DNA from: Bacteroidota bacterium
GTDB lineage: Bacteria > Bacteroidota > Bacteroidia > 2-12-FULL-35-15
NCBI GenBank assembly: GCA_947504725.1
Contig: CANNHN010000004.1
Location: 218,239-282,238, forward strand
Direction of reading: 5' to 3'
Length of the DNA stretch: 64,000 bases
Positions 1-8,348 of the stretch are shown one piece after another. The notes beneath the pieces were generated by a model. It was not told where the DNA came from. It did no database searches and worked only from the letters and a program-made list of their open reading frames with translations. A program made the position numbers and the translations under genes. The first letter of the stretch is position 1; each line of letters opens with the position of its first letter.

Positions 1-1470
1 CGTTATGAAACTTTTTAAATGGCAGAGTGTTTCGCTTTCAGAGGTTTTGTCTGTAATGCTTTGTAATTTTTCTATGTATTGTTTGCGTTGAGTTGAATTC
101 CATTGTGAAGCGTAATACATCGCTTTTATAGTTAAGTCATTTTCAATGTTCTTATTCACATTAGCTGTTAGCTTTTCATAACGCTTATAGCATTCTTGAA
201 TGCTTTCATTGTCGCCCAAAAAGAAATATCCAAGTATTAAAGTAGCAAATAGGGCATCATATAAACGTTGAAATGCAATTTGTTGAAAGTTAACTAAAAG
301 GTGTTCTAGTTTTTCTACAGCTATTTTAATGTCTTCTCTCGTACCTAAGATTAAGAATCCACAATAAATATTGTTTAAGTTGATAAAACGCACATGCATC
401 CCTTCGTTCCAGATTGGTTTCGTTAAAATTTCTTCGCATTTCTTTTTATAAAACTCAATTTGCGATTTGATTTCTTTTGGTAAACTTTCGTTATAACCAG
501 CTTTGTATCCTTGACAATAATGCGTCATAAAATAACTTGCCTGAATACTTAAATATATAATTTCAGGAGTATTTACATAATTTTTCCAGAAGCGTAAGGG
601 TTCACGTTGTTTGATTAAAAAAGCAGTTTCTTTTTGCAGTTCATCTCTACTCATTGACCCAATTAGATGTTTCAGTTTCAAATAGTCAACATTTAATTGA
701 ATGTCGTCAGAAAAAGAGAAAATTACATAGGCGTTCTTTTCTAAGTCATAAATTAATGTATTGATTTCTGATAATATTTCTTTACTATAAAAACGAGGAT
801 CATTCAAATAATTTAATGTGTGAAAATAAGCATAGCTGCTCAACATTTGAATGCTAAGCGATTCATTGTTTCTATACTTGTCGTAGAAGCTTAAATGTTC
901 TGACATCTCTTTGTCAGAGAGAACGCTTTTGCCTTTAAAATTGAGGTTTTGGCGCATGTACAAATACATTGAATTTATAATGTGCTCGTTTTTTAAAAGC
1001 TCCGAAATGCGTTGGTGATGTTTAACAGATGCATTTTTATTTTCTAATACAAATGCCTGTTGTGCAAAATATTTCAATACAGCAATGGCGGTTGGGAAGT
1101 CTTCTGTTTTTTCAGCAATGTCTAATAGTATTTCAGAAAGTTGATTTGCTTTTTCTAATTCACCTTTGTTTATTAGTTGCTCAATTTTCGAAATGTTATT
1201 GGTCAGATAGGAAGGGTGATTTCTACTTAAGTATGAAGTTAACCGAAAAGTATAATGAACTAATTGAAAAAATTTCTTTTTACTCTTTTCGTCTTTTGTG
1301 CCATACACCTCTTTGCAAAGATCGTCCGACTCTTTTTGATTCCAGCCATCTTTGTGAATTTGTATAATTAATTTTAGTGGCAATTCAGCATTACTATTTT
1401 TCAAATGAAGTTTGAATTCTTCAAAATGAAAATCGTCTAATAGTAATATTGTTCTTTGAATGCTTAGCAT
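1..1470 (-). CDS. Helical-repeat protein of unknown function (3' end cut by window edge)
   Basis: The minus-strand frame is open from an ATG at 1470 down to base 1, giving 490 codons without a stop, so the C-terminus lies outside the window. The product is rich in Leu, Lys, Asn, Phe and Tyr and reads as a chain of amphipathic helices, resembling degenerate TPR or HEAT-like repeats. No signal peptide, membrane segment or catalytic motif is visible, so it is probably cytoplasmic. Residues 70-140 (FFQLVHYTFRL, then INKGELEKANQLSEILLDIA) resemble in layout the start of the protein at 8349-9836, suggesting paralogues. Function is not recognised. Existence as a gene is well supported by length and composition; the family assignment is inference. 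Confidence 0.8.
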   Translation of the reverse strand, partial: MLSIQRTILLLDDFHFEEFKLHLKNSNAELPLKLIIQIHKDGWNQKESDDLCKEVYGTKDEKSKKKFFQLVHYTFRLTSYLSRNHPSYLTNNISKIEQLINKGELEKANQLSEILLDIAEKTEDFPTAIAVLKYFAQQAFVLENKNASVKHHQRISELLKNEHIINSMYLYMRQNLNFKGKSVLSDKEMSEHLSFYDKYRNNESLSIQMLSSYAYFHTLNYLNDPRFYSKEILSEINTLIYDLEKNAYVIFSFSDDIQLNVDYLKLKHLIGSMSRDELQKETAFLIKQREPLRFWKNYVNTPEIIYLSIQASYFMTHYCQGYKAGYNESLPKEIKSQIEFYKKKCEEILTKPIWNEGMHVRFINLNNIYCGFLILGTREDIKIAVEKLEHLLVNFQQIAFQRLYDALFATLILGYFFLGDNESIQECYKRYEKLTANVNKNIENDLTIKAMYYASQWNSTQRKQYIEKLQSITDKTSESETLCHLKSFIT

Positions 1471-1659
1471 TGTTTTTTTTCTAGGTCTAAAGTATCTAAA
1501 AAATATTGAAATAAAAATTCTCATTCTGATTTTTTGCTTTGAATGGGACTCGAAAATGAATCAAAATTCAATATTCCTCTTGTTTATTGTCTTTTTTGCA
1601 GTCATTTATTGTCTGATACGACTATTTATTACATCCTTTTATTCCTTTGAAGAGCAGAA

Positions 1660-1667
1660 TATATTTG
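1660..1667 (+). promoter_or_regulatory. Possible -7 element upstream of the T9SS hydrolase
   Basis: TATATTTG matches the Bacteroidota -7 consensus TAnnTTTG and lies 16 nt before the ATG at 1684. No TTTG or TTG is correctly spaced for a -33 box, so this is a weak call. Confidence 0.35.
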
Positions 1668-1683
1668 TAGAAAAATATAAACC

Positions 1684-3102
1684 ATGAAAAATATAAAATT
1701 CAAAAATTCTTTAACAGTAATATCCAAAAGAAGTAAAGTAATAGTTTTGTTTTTTGCTTTGATCTTTTCTTTTATACTTAATGCTCAGCCTTATGCAGTT
1801 GGTCATTCGCAAATTACCTATACTGACCCAGCTCGAGCAGGAAGAAGTATTCAAACTGAAATATATTATCCTGCTACAACTGCAGGAACGAGTGTTCCAG
1901 TTTCGTCTGGAACTTACCCAATAATTATTTTCGGGCACGGTTTTGTGATGTCTTGGGATGCGTATCAAAATATTTGGGATGATTTGGTGCCTCAGGGATA
2001 TATAGTAGCTTTTCCAAGAACAGAAGGAAGTTTTAGTCCTTCGCATGCTGAGTTCGGTAAAGACTTGAAATTTTTGGTCTCTAAACTTCAAAGCGAAAGC
2101 GCTACAAATGTTGCATCTATTTTCTATAACCATATTAATGCAAAGTCTGCAATTATGGGACATTCTATGGGAGGTGGTAGTGCATTTTTAGCGGCAGAAA
2201 GCAATTTAAACATCACAACATTGGTAACATTTGCTGCAGCAAATACAACTCCACCATCAATTGCGGCTGCTCGAAATGTTACAGTTCCTTCGTTGGTTTT
2301 TGCAGGAGAAAATGATTGTGTTGCTCCTCCAATTGATCATCAAATTCCGATGTATGATTCTCTTGCTTCAGCTTGTAAAACTTTTATTAGTGTAAAAGGA
2401 GGTGCGCATTGTGAATTTGCAAATAATAATTTCAATTGTTCTTTTGGACAATCTACTTGTACTCCAACTCCCACAATTACTAGAACACAGCAGCAAGATG
2501 CCGTTTCAGATTTATTGAAATTATGGTTAGAATATTATTTGAAAGACAATTGTAATTCATGGAATATTTTTAATGATTCTTTAGCAGTTTCGTCACGAAT
2601 TACCAATGAACAACAATGTTTGATCAATTCGCCAGTTATTTCTCAATCTGGATTAGTATTGACTTCTACTATTGCTTCTACCTATCAATGGTATTGGAAT
2701 GGCACTTTGATACCAGGTGCTACATCACAAAGTTATACAACAACTACTGGAGGCAACTTTTATGTAATAGTTACATATTTTAACACTTGTCCTTATCAAT
2801 CGAACACGATTAATATGACGACAACAAGTACTTTAAATAGCTCATTTGTAACTGAAATAAAAATTTATCCAAATCCAGCAAATAGTCAAGTTGCAATTGA
2901 TTTCTTATCTCAAAAACAAGAACAAATTGTTATCCGTTTCAAAAATGTGATTGGGCAATTATTGCTTGAGCGTTCTTTTGATGTAATAGCGAATCAGAAT
3001 GTTTTAGTTAATCAAGATATATCTGAATTTGATTCTGGAATATATTTTGTAGAAATTGAATTTGAATATTCTAAACTCGTTCGAAAAATAATTAAGGAGT
3101 AG
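1684..3102 (+). CDS. Secreted alpha/beta hydrolase (PET-hydrolase/dienelactone-hydrolase-like) with T9SS sorting domain
   Basis: The N-terminus has a basic stretch and a hydrophobic core (residues about 19-34), a clear signal peptide. The hydrolase domain spans roughly 38-310, with the oxyanion-region motif FGHGF and nucleophile motif GHSMGGG. By position the likely triad is Ser161, Asp211 (GEND) and His242 (GGAHC). A short Ig-like module (YQWYWNGTLIPGATSQSY) follows at about 320-385. A type A T9SS domain (IKIYPNPANSQ to the C-terminus) occupies about 392-472, so the protein should be exported by T9SS and attached to or released from the surface. Bacteroidota polyester hydrolases share this hydrolase-plus-sorting-domain plan, but substrate cannot be read from the sequence. 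A strong hairpin terminator follows. Confidence 0.85.
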   Translation: MKNIKFKNSLTVISKRSKVIVLFFALIFSFILNAQPYAVGHSQITYTDPARAGRSIQTEIYYPATTAGTSVPVSSGTYPIIIFGHGFVMSWDAYQNIWDDLVPQGYIVAFPRTEGSFSPSHAEFGKDLKFLVSKLQSESATNVASIFYNHINAKSAIMGHSMGGGSAFLAAESNLNITTLVTFAAANTTPPSIAAARNVTVPSLVFAGENDCVAPPIDHQIPMYDSLASACKTFISVKGGAHCEFANNNFNCSFGQSTCTPTPTITRTQQQDAVSDLLKLWLEYYLKDNCNSWNIFNDSLAVSSRITNEQQCLINSPVISQSGLVLTSTIASTYQWYWNGTLIPGATSQSYTTTTGGNFYVIVTYFNTCPYQSNTINMTTTSTLNSSFVTEIKIYPNPANSQVAIDFLSQKQEQIVIRFKNVIGQLLLERSFDVIANQNVLVNQDISEFDSGIYFVEIEFEYSKLVRKIIKE

Positions 3103-3122
3103 CTTATTTGTTAGGACGAATT

Positions 3123-3161
3123 GCCTGTAGTTCATTTTGAACTATAGGCTTTTCTATTTTT
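3123..3161 (+). terminator. Rho-independent terminator after the T9SS hydrolase
   Basis: GCCTGTAGTTC pairs with GAACTATAGGC around an ATTTT loop (11-bp stem with one G-U), followed by a T-rich tract TTTTCTATTTTT. It lies between the convergent stops at 3102 and 3154. Confidence 0.8.
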
Positions 3162-3834
3162 CTAATCGCCAATCGATTGGTAAATTACCTTGGTGTTCTA
3201 GTAATTTATTAGTTTTTGAAAAATGTCTACAACCAAAAAATGCACCTCTTGCCAAAGGAGAAGGGTGAGCTGCAGTTAAAATGAAGTGCTTTTCTTTGTC
3301 AATTAACTCAGCTTTTGTTTGAGCGAAGTTGCCCCACAATAGAAAAATAATTCCTTTTTTATTGTCTGACACAGCCTTTATAACCGCATCAGTAAATGTT
3401 TCCCACCCTTTTTTTTGGTGTGACCCTGGTGTGCTAGCTCTTACAGTTAATGTAGCGTTGAGCAACAAAATACCCTGGTCCGCCCAAGCTTCCAAGTTTC
3501 CATCTTGAGGAATCGGTATATTTAAATCGGATTGTAATTCTTTAAATACATTGACTAATGAAGGTGGTTTTCGTAGTCCAGAATTTACAGAAAAGCAGAG
3601 CCCATTTGCCTGTCCTGGACCGTGATATGGATCTTGCCCAATAATTACAACCTTTATTTTTTTAAACGGGGTACGATTAAAAGCTGAAAATATTTGATTC
3701 CCGGGTGGAAATACGACATGCTTTTTCTTTTCATCTTCGAGAAATGCCTTAAGGTTTACAAAATAGGGTGCTGTAAATTGTTCTTTTAAAACATTTTTCC
3801 ACCCATCTTCTATTTCTACCTCTGTTTTAGCCAT
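3154..3834 (-). CDS. ung: Uracil-DNA glycosylase (family 1)
   Basis: This enzyme removes uracil from DNA, the first step of base excision repair. The 226-residue length is normal for family 1. The water-activating loop GQDPYHG is at residues 66-72 (Asp68 catalytic). The uracil-recognition and minor-groove segments are also present: FLLWGNFAQ at about 165-172 and HPSPLA at 190-195 (His190 catalytic). The ATG at 3834 is the first in frame and fits the family N-terminus. The gene is convergent with the upstream hydrolase. All key residues are intact, so this is a confident call. Confidence 0.97.
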   Translation of the reverse strand: MAKTEVEIEDGWKNVLKEQFTAPYFVNLKAFLEDEKKKHVVFPPGNQIFSAFNRTPFKKIKVVIIGQDPYHGPGQANGLCFSVNSGLRKPPSLVNVFKELQSDLNIPIPQDGNLEAWADQGILLLNATLTVRASTPGSHQKKGWETFTDAVIKAVSDNKKGIIFLLWGNFAQTKAELIDKEKHFILTAAHPSPLARGAFFGCRHFSKTNKLLEHQGNLPIDWRLEK

Positions 3835-3853
3835 ATTTCTCGCATTTTGGTCT

Positions 3854-3861
3854 CAAAAGTA
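3854..3861 (-). promoter_or_regulatory. Possible -7 element of ung
   Basis: Read on the minus strand this is TACTTTTG, matching TAnnTTTG, about 20 nt upstream of the ung ATG. No convincing -33 box is seen. Confidence 0.35.
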
Positions 3862-3910
3862 GTGTAAATTATGGTTTTTGCCGTTTTGTTAAAAAAAATC
3901 TTTTAAATGG

Positions 3911-3941
3911 TTTGTTTAAATCTATATTTATTATAATTTTG
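3911..3941 (+). promoter_or_regulatory. Bacteroidota-type promoter for the mini-lipoprotein/ytxJ operon
   Basis: A TTTG (-33 box, 3911-3914) is followed after exactly 19 nt by TAATTTTG (-7 box, 3934-3941), matching the primary sigma-factor consensus of Bacteroidota. The predicted transcription start is near 3948, leaving a leader of about 40 nt before the ATG at 3988. Confidence 0.75.
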
Positions 3942-3987
3942 TAGTTCATCATTTTGATGTTTTGTAGAACTAATTATATTCAACAAT

Positions 3988-4140
3988 ATGAAAAAAATAT
4001 TTGTAATTCTTTTGTCAGTCGTTTTTGTTGGAGCTACATTATCATCTTGCAGAAGCCATGAGCGTTGTGCTGCGTATGGAAAAATTAATAAAATCGACTC
4101 AGGTAAAACGTATAGCGATAAATCAGAAAAAGCAATCTAA
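3988..4140 (+). CDS. Mini-lipoprotein, 50 aa, unknown function
   Basis: The frame from ATG 3988 encodes a 50-residue protein with a lipoprotein signal peptide (MKKIFVILLSVVFVGATLSSC) and lipobox LSSC. The mature part is only about 30 residues, starts CRSHERCAAYGK and is otherwise polar and basic. It is followed 13 nt later by a second, related mini-lipoprotein and then by ytxJ, so the three are probably one operon driven by the promoter at 3911-3941. The shared mature motif C-[KR]-S-H-x-x-C-A could bind metal or undergo redox chemistry, but this is inference. Tiny CPAY-like lipoproteins occur across Bacteroidota without known function. Confidence 0.75.
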   Translation: MKKIFVILLSVVFVGATLSSCRSHERCAAYGKINKIDSGKTYSDKSEKAI

Positions 4141-4153
4141 AACTTAATATACC

Positions 4154-4297
4154 ATGAAAAAACTTGCATTAATCTCTCTTTCATTTGTTTTTTTTAGTTC
4201 AATTTTAGTTTCTTGCAAGTCTCATGGTAATTGTGCTGGTATGACTACTCAAAAAGTAGAAAAAGTAAAAGTTAGCGCATTACCTCGCTCTATTTAA
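4154..4297 (+). CDS. Mini-lipoprotein, 47 aa, paralogue of the preceding gene
   Basis: ATG 4154 opens a 47-residue frame with a signal peptide (MKKLALISLSFVFFSSILVSC) and lipobox ILVSC. The mature protein begins CKSHGNCAGM, matching the preceding gene's CRSHERCAAY in the arrangement C-[KR]-S-H-x-x-C-A. The rest is a short basic tail. Spacing of 13 nt upstream and 12 nt downstream places it between its paralogue and ytxJ in a tight operon. No function is known. The conserved pair of cysteines plus a histidine beside a bacilliredoxin gene hints at a thiol or metal-related role. Confidence 0.75.
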   Translation: MKKLALISLSFVFFSSILVSCKSHGNCAGMTTQKVEKVKVSALPRSI

Positions 4298-4309
4298 TCC
4301 CTTATTTTC

Positions 4310-4666
4310 ATGAATTGGTTACCTCTCATCACTGAGCAACAGTTGATGGATATTGATTTGTTGTCTCAAAATGACGATATCAAAGCCATTTTTATTCTAA
4401 AGCATAGTACACGCTGTTCCATTAGTATTTCAGCATTGGGTAGATTGGAGCGATCATGGAAGTTATCTGAAAAGGAAGTCCCGACTTATTTTTTGGATTT
4501 ATTAAACTATCGAGGAGTTTCCAATGCTATTGCAGAGCATTATGGAATTAGTCATGAATCACCGCAGGTACTCGTTATAAAAAAAGGGAAGTGTATATAT
4601 GTGGCTACACATTCAGATATTTTTTCAGCTGATATTGAAGAAGCTATTAATGCCGAAATTCGATAA
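4310..4666 (+). CDS. ytxJ: Bacilliredoxin YtxJ family protein
   Basis: The 118-residue product matches the YtxJ/DUF2847 family of monothiol bacilliredoxins, which reverse bacillithiolation of protein cysteines in the cytoplasm. The diagnostic core is IFILKHSTRCSIS, with the redox cysteine at about residue 36. The thioredoxin-like remainder includes the cis-Pro region SPQVLVIKKGKCIY. The ATG at 4310 lies 12 nt after the upstream mini-lipoprotein stop, so it is the last gene of that operon. It implies that this organism makes bacillithiol or a similar thiol. No biosynthesis genes are in the window. Confidence 0.9.
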   Translation: MNWLPLITEQQLMDIDLLSQNDDIKAIFILKHSTRCSISISALGRLERSWKLSEKEVPTYFLDLLNYRGVSNAIAEHYGISHESPQVLVIKKGKCIYVATHSDIFSADIEEAINAEIR

Positions 4667-4734
4667 GTTTTCCTCAATTATCACCCTTTCTTTATTAATT
4701 ATAGGAATTAAATAACTGCTTGACAAACAAGTGT

Positions 4735-5139
4735 TTAGTAGTTAAAAATCACTGTCTGCTTTAATTCTGGACTCAAGCTTTTGGCAACAGGACAAGTATT
4801 TGCCGCATGTTCTAAAAGGCTCTTATCTTTATCTGAATAGTTGTTTTTTGGTAATGTAAATTCTACAATAATTTCACCCACTCTTCTAGGATCAGCGAGC
4901 ATAATTTTGGTAATTTCAATACTTGTTCCTTCAATATTTATGTTGTGTCGTCCAGCAACAATTCCCATAATCGTGAGCATACAACAGCCGAGTGAAGTTG
5001 CCAAAAGATCAGTTGGCGAAAAAGCTTCCCCTTTCCCATTGTTATCTATTGGAGCATCCGTAATAATTGTAACTCCTGATTGTAAATGAGTAGATTCTGT
5101 TCTCAAATTACCTTTATATACTATTTTAGATGTTTTCAT
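4735..5139 (-). CDS. OsmC/Ohr family protein (probable thiol peroxidase)
   Basis: The 134-residue length and pattern fit the OsmC family, small cytoplasmic dimers that reduce organic hydroperoxides with two cysteines. Conserved elements are FSPTDLLATSLGCCMLT, with the first cysteine (Cys52 or Cys53) at the start of the central helix, and NTCPVAKSLS, with the second at Cys116. The NTCPV type matches the general OsmC (YhfA-like) branch better than Ohr, so substrate is uncertain. It is convergent with the ytxJ operon, another redox gene set, but on the opposite strand. Confidence 0.9.
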   Translation of the reverse strand: MKTSKIVYKGNLRTESTHLQSGVTIITDAPIDNNGKGEAFSPTDLLATSLGCCMLTIMGIVAGRHNINIEGTSIEITKIMLADPRRVGEIIVEFTLPKNNYSDKDKSLLEHAANTCPVAKSLSPELKQTVIFNY

Positions 5140-5174
5140 CGTTTTTAGGTATGGTATAAATGTGTTTTGTTTCG

Positions 5175-5182
5175 TATATTTG
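5175..5182 (+). promoter_or_regulatory. Possible -7 element
   Basis: TATATTTG matches TAnnTTTG upstream of the exported protein at 5295. There is no convincing -33 box. Confidence 0.3.
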
Positions 5183-5224
5183 TTTAACGATTCTTTCTAG
5201 AAAGCTAAATAGATTAAAATCGTA

Positions 5225-5244
5225 AATCCCGATGCTTCGGGATT
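5225..5244. repeat. Perfect 8-bp-stem hairpin in leader region
   Basis: AATCCCGA and TCGGGATT flank a TGCT loop. It has no T-tract and sits in the leader of the gene at 5295. It may be a dispersed palindrome or an RNA element. Confidence 0.5.
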
Positions 5245-5294
5245 CAATATTTGAATGTAAAGATAATCGAATCAATAATACCAAAGGTAGGCGA

Positions 5295-6068
5295 ATGCAT
5301 AAGAAAGTATATATATTAATTTTAATTTCTCTTTTTTCCTTTCCAATTATTGGGCAGGAATTAAAAGATTCTCAATCGCGATTAGATGCAGGTGAGGATT
5401 TGAAGATGCTATATCGCAATGAATCCACTTTTGCTTTGTATGCACATTCAGGTGGTGGAATTGGGTTGGCTTATCGCAGAGGTTATCATGTTCATGGAAC
5501 ACGAAAAAGAATGTTAGAAGTAGAAGTTCAGAATTTCAAACATCCAAAGGAAATTAAAAGTGTAAATTCTTATTACGACAATTCTAAAGGGTTTATCTAC
5601 GGAAAATTAAATTCTTTTTTATTGATTCGTCCAGGAATTGGTTTTCAAAATATTCTTTTCGAAAAACAAGAGAAGAAAAATGTTGAAATTCGTTTCTCAT
5701 ATTTTGTGGGAGCGACTATCGCATTTGCGAAACCTGTTTATTTAGAAATCATAGTTCCTACTGCTGATCCAGGCTTCAACACTATTTCTCAGGAAAGATA
5801 TGACCCAAATAAACATTTTCCATCTGATATTTATGGTAAAGCACCATTCTTTAGAGGATTTGACCAAATGCGTATTATTCCTGGTGGGTATGGAAAGATT
5901 GCATTGAGTTTTGAATATGGAAAACGTTACAATGTGATTAAAGCAATTGAAACAGGAGCTACACTTGATGTTTATCCAACTCATCTTCCAATGATGGCAT
6001 TCGCTCCAAAACAACAAGTCTTCGCAACTTTATATTTGAAGATAGTTTGGGGAAAGAAGTGGTTTTGA
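5295..6068 (+). CDS. Exported protein of unknown function, probable outer-membrane beta-barrel
   Basis: I chose ATG 5295 over an in-frame ATG at 5232 because it gives a proper signal peptide (MHKKVYILILISLFSFPIIGQ), and the earlier start lies inside a hairpin. The product is 257 residues. Its mature part alternates glycine and aromatic residues in strand-like stretches (GGGIGLAYRRGYHVHG, FSYFVGATIAFAKPVYLEI, YGKIALSFEYG) and ends in the aromatic residues WF, as many outer-membrane barrels do. It has no recognised domain. It lies upstream of lipA with an intervening hairpin, so cotranscription is uncertain. Confidence 0.75.
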   Translation: MHKKVYILILISLFSFPIIGQELKDSQSRLDAGEDLKMLYRNESTFALYAHSGGGIGLAYRRGYHVHGTRKRMLEVEVQNFKHPKEIKSVNSYYDNSKGFIYGKLNSFLLIRPGIGFQNILFEKQEKKNVEIRFSYFVGATIAFAKPVYLEIIVPTADPGFNTISQERYDPNKHFPSDIYGKAPFFRGFDQMRIIPGGYGKIALSFEYGKRYNVIKAIETGATLDVYPTHLPMMAFAPKQQVFATLYLKIVWGKKWF

Positions 6069-6163
6069 TGATTATGTTAATTTTGTGCAATAAAATTTTA
6101 TATATGCACACCCCGATAAAAATCGAGATTTTATGTATTTAAATCTAGAACACTTACAACGCG

Positions 6164-6181
6164 CTTCGATTCAGATCGAAG
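6164..6181. repeat. Small hairpin upstream of lipA
   Basis: CTTCGAT and ATCGAAG form a perfect 7-bp stem around TCAG, about 33 nt before the lipA ATG. It has no adjacent T-tract suited to termination. Role unknown. Confidence 0.4.
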
Positions 6182-6213
6182 TGGCTTTATAAATAAAAAG
6201 TGCAATAAAGAGT

Positions 6214-7083
6214 ATGTCTGATACAATTATAGAAGAGAGAAAATTTCAAAAAAAGCCTGATTGGTTAAGAGTGAAATTACCAATAGGAAAAGAATATGCG
6301 CAAGTTCGCGAAATTGTTTCCAAACATAAATTACATACTATCTGCGAAAGTGGAAATTGTCCAAACATGGGTGAATGCTGGGGAGCAGGAACGGCAACGT
6401 TTATGATTCTCGGAAATATTTGTACACGCTCGTGCGGATTTTGTAATGTGGCAACAGGAAAACCATTGACTGTCGATTTGCAAGAACCAGAACGAGTTGC
6501 TGAATCTGTTCGATTGATGAATGTAAAGCATTGCGTAATTACTTCTGTTGACCGTGATGATTTAAAGGATGGTGGTTCTGTCATTTGGGTGGAAACCATT
6601 AACGCAATTCGTAAAGCAAGTCCTCTAACAAAATTTGAAACCTTAATTCCCGATTTTCAAGGTAAATGGGAAAACTTGCAACGCATCATTGATGTGAAAC
6701 CAGATATTGTTTCTCATAATTTAGAAACTGTAAGAAGATTAACTAAACAAGTCCGCATCCAAGCAAAATACGACAGAAGTTTAGAGGTATTAAAACGTTT
6801 GAAAGATGCAGGTGTAAAAACAAAATGTGGCGTGATGCTAGGATTGGGTGAAACGGAGGCTGAGATACTTGAAACTATGGATGATTTACGTGCAGTAGGA
6901 TGTGATGTTTTGACGCTAGGTCAGTATTTACAACCTACTCCAAAACATTTGCCTGTAGTAGAGTTTATCCGTCCTGAAGTTTTCGCGAAATACAAAGAGA
7001 TTGGTTTGTCAAAAGGTTTTAGGTTTGTGGAGAGCGGGCCGTTGGTAAGGTCTTCTTATCACGCTGAAAAGCACATCTTCTAA
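6214..7083 (+). CDS. lipA: Lipoyl synthase
   Basis: Radical-SAM enzyme that inserts two sulfurs into protein-bound octanoate to make lipoate for 2-oxoacid dehydrogenases and the glycine cleavage system. Both [4Fe-4S] sets are present. The auxiliary cluster ligands are Cys44, Cys49 and Cys55 ([13 protein letters not shown]). The radical-SAM CX3CX2C is at Cys70, Cys74 and Cys77 (CTRSCGFC). The C-terminal serine ligand region [14 protein letters not shown] is also intact. The length of 289 residues is typical. No lipB is visible nearby. Confidence 0.98.
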   Translation: MSDTIIEERKFQKKPDWLRVKLPIGKEYAQVREIVSKHKLHTICESGNCPNMGECWGAGTATFMILGNICTRSCGFCNVATGKPLTVDLQEPERVAESVRLMNVKHCVITSVDRDDLKDGGSVIWVETINAIRKASPLTKFETLIPDFQGKWENLQRIIDVKPDIVSHNLETVRRLTKQVRIQAKYDRSLEVLKRLKDAGVKTKCGVMLGLGETEAEILETMDDLRAVGCDVLTLGQYLQPTPKHLPVVEFIRPEVFAKYKEIGLSKGFRFVESGPLVRSSYHAEKHIF

Positions 7084-7094
7084 TCAACAAAAAA

Positions 7095-7313
7095 TTTAAA
7101 CACATAGACACATAGAAAAAACGGAAAAAGGGTTGTGTGTTATTACATAGAAAAATAAATTTTTTACAGAGACATCTCTCTATCCTTGAAGCTTGCTTCA
7201 AGCCTATGAAAATCCACAGAAAAAAAGAGTAAACAAATTAGAATAATTGTAATTTTACAGCACAAGCACATTCGTTACTTAAAAACAAAAAACTATGTGT
7301 CTATGTGTTTGAA
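7095..7313. repeat. Inverted-repeat cassette holding a decayed GxxExxY gene fragment
   Basis: The lipA-gap intergenic region is bounded by AAACACATAGACACATAG (7098-7115) and its exact reverse complement (7293-7310). The same arms, with one base changed, bound the intact GxxExxY gene at 32927-33334. Inside, 7140-7172 aligns with 33050-33083 of that gene (core CATAGAAAAATAAATTTTTT) with one substitution and one single-base deletion, which would break the frame. I read this as a deleted, dead copy of the same cassette. Confidence 0.7.
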
Positions 7314-7326
7314 ATTTCATGAATAA

Positions 7327-8337
<1,011 letters not shown>

Positions 8338-8348
8338 ATTACATCTTA

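Noticed and set aside
1460..1687. Plus-strand frame of 75 residues (or 43 from ATG 1556) with a hydrophobic stretch, overlapping the next gene's ATG by 4 nt
   Set aside because: It starts over the divergent gene's start codon, and a -7-like element for the downstream hydrolase lies inside it. There is no ribosome-binding context. It is most likely chance in AT-rich DNA.
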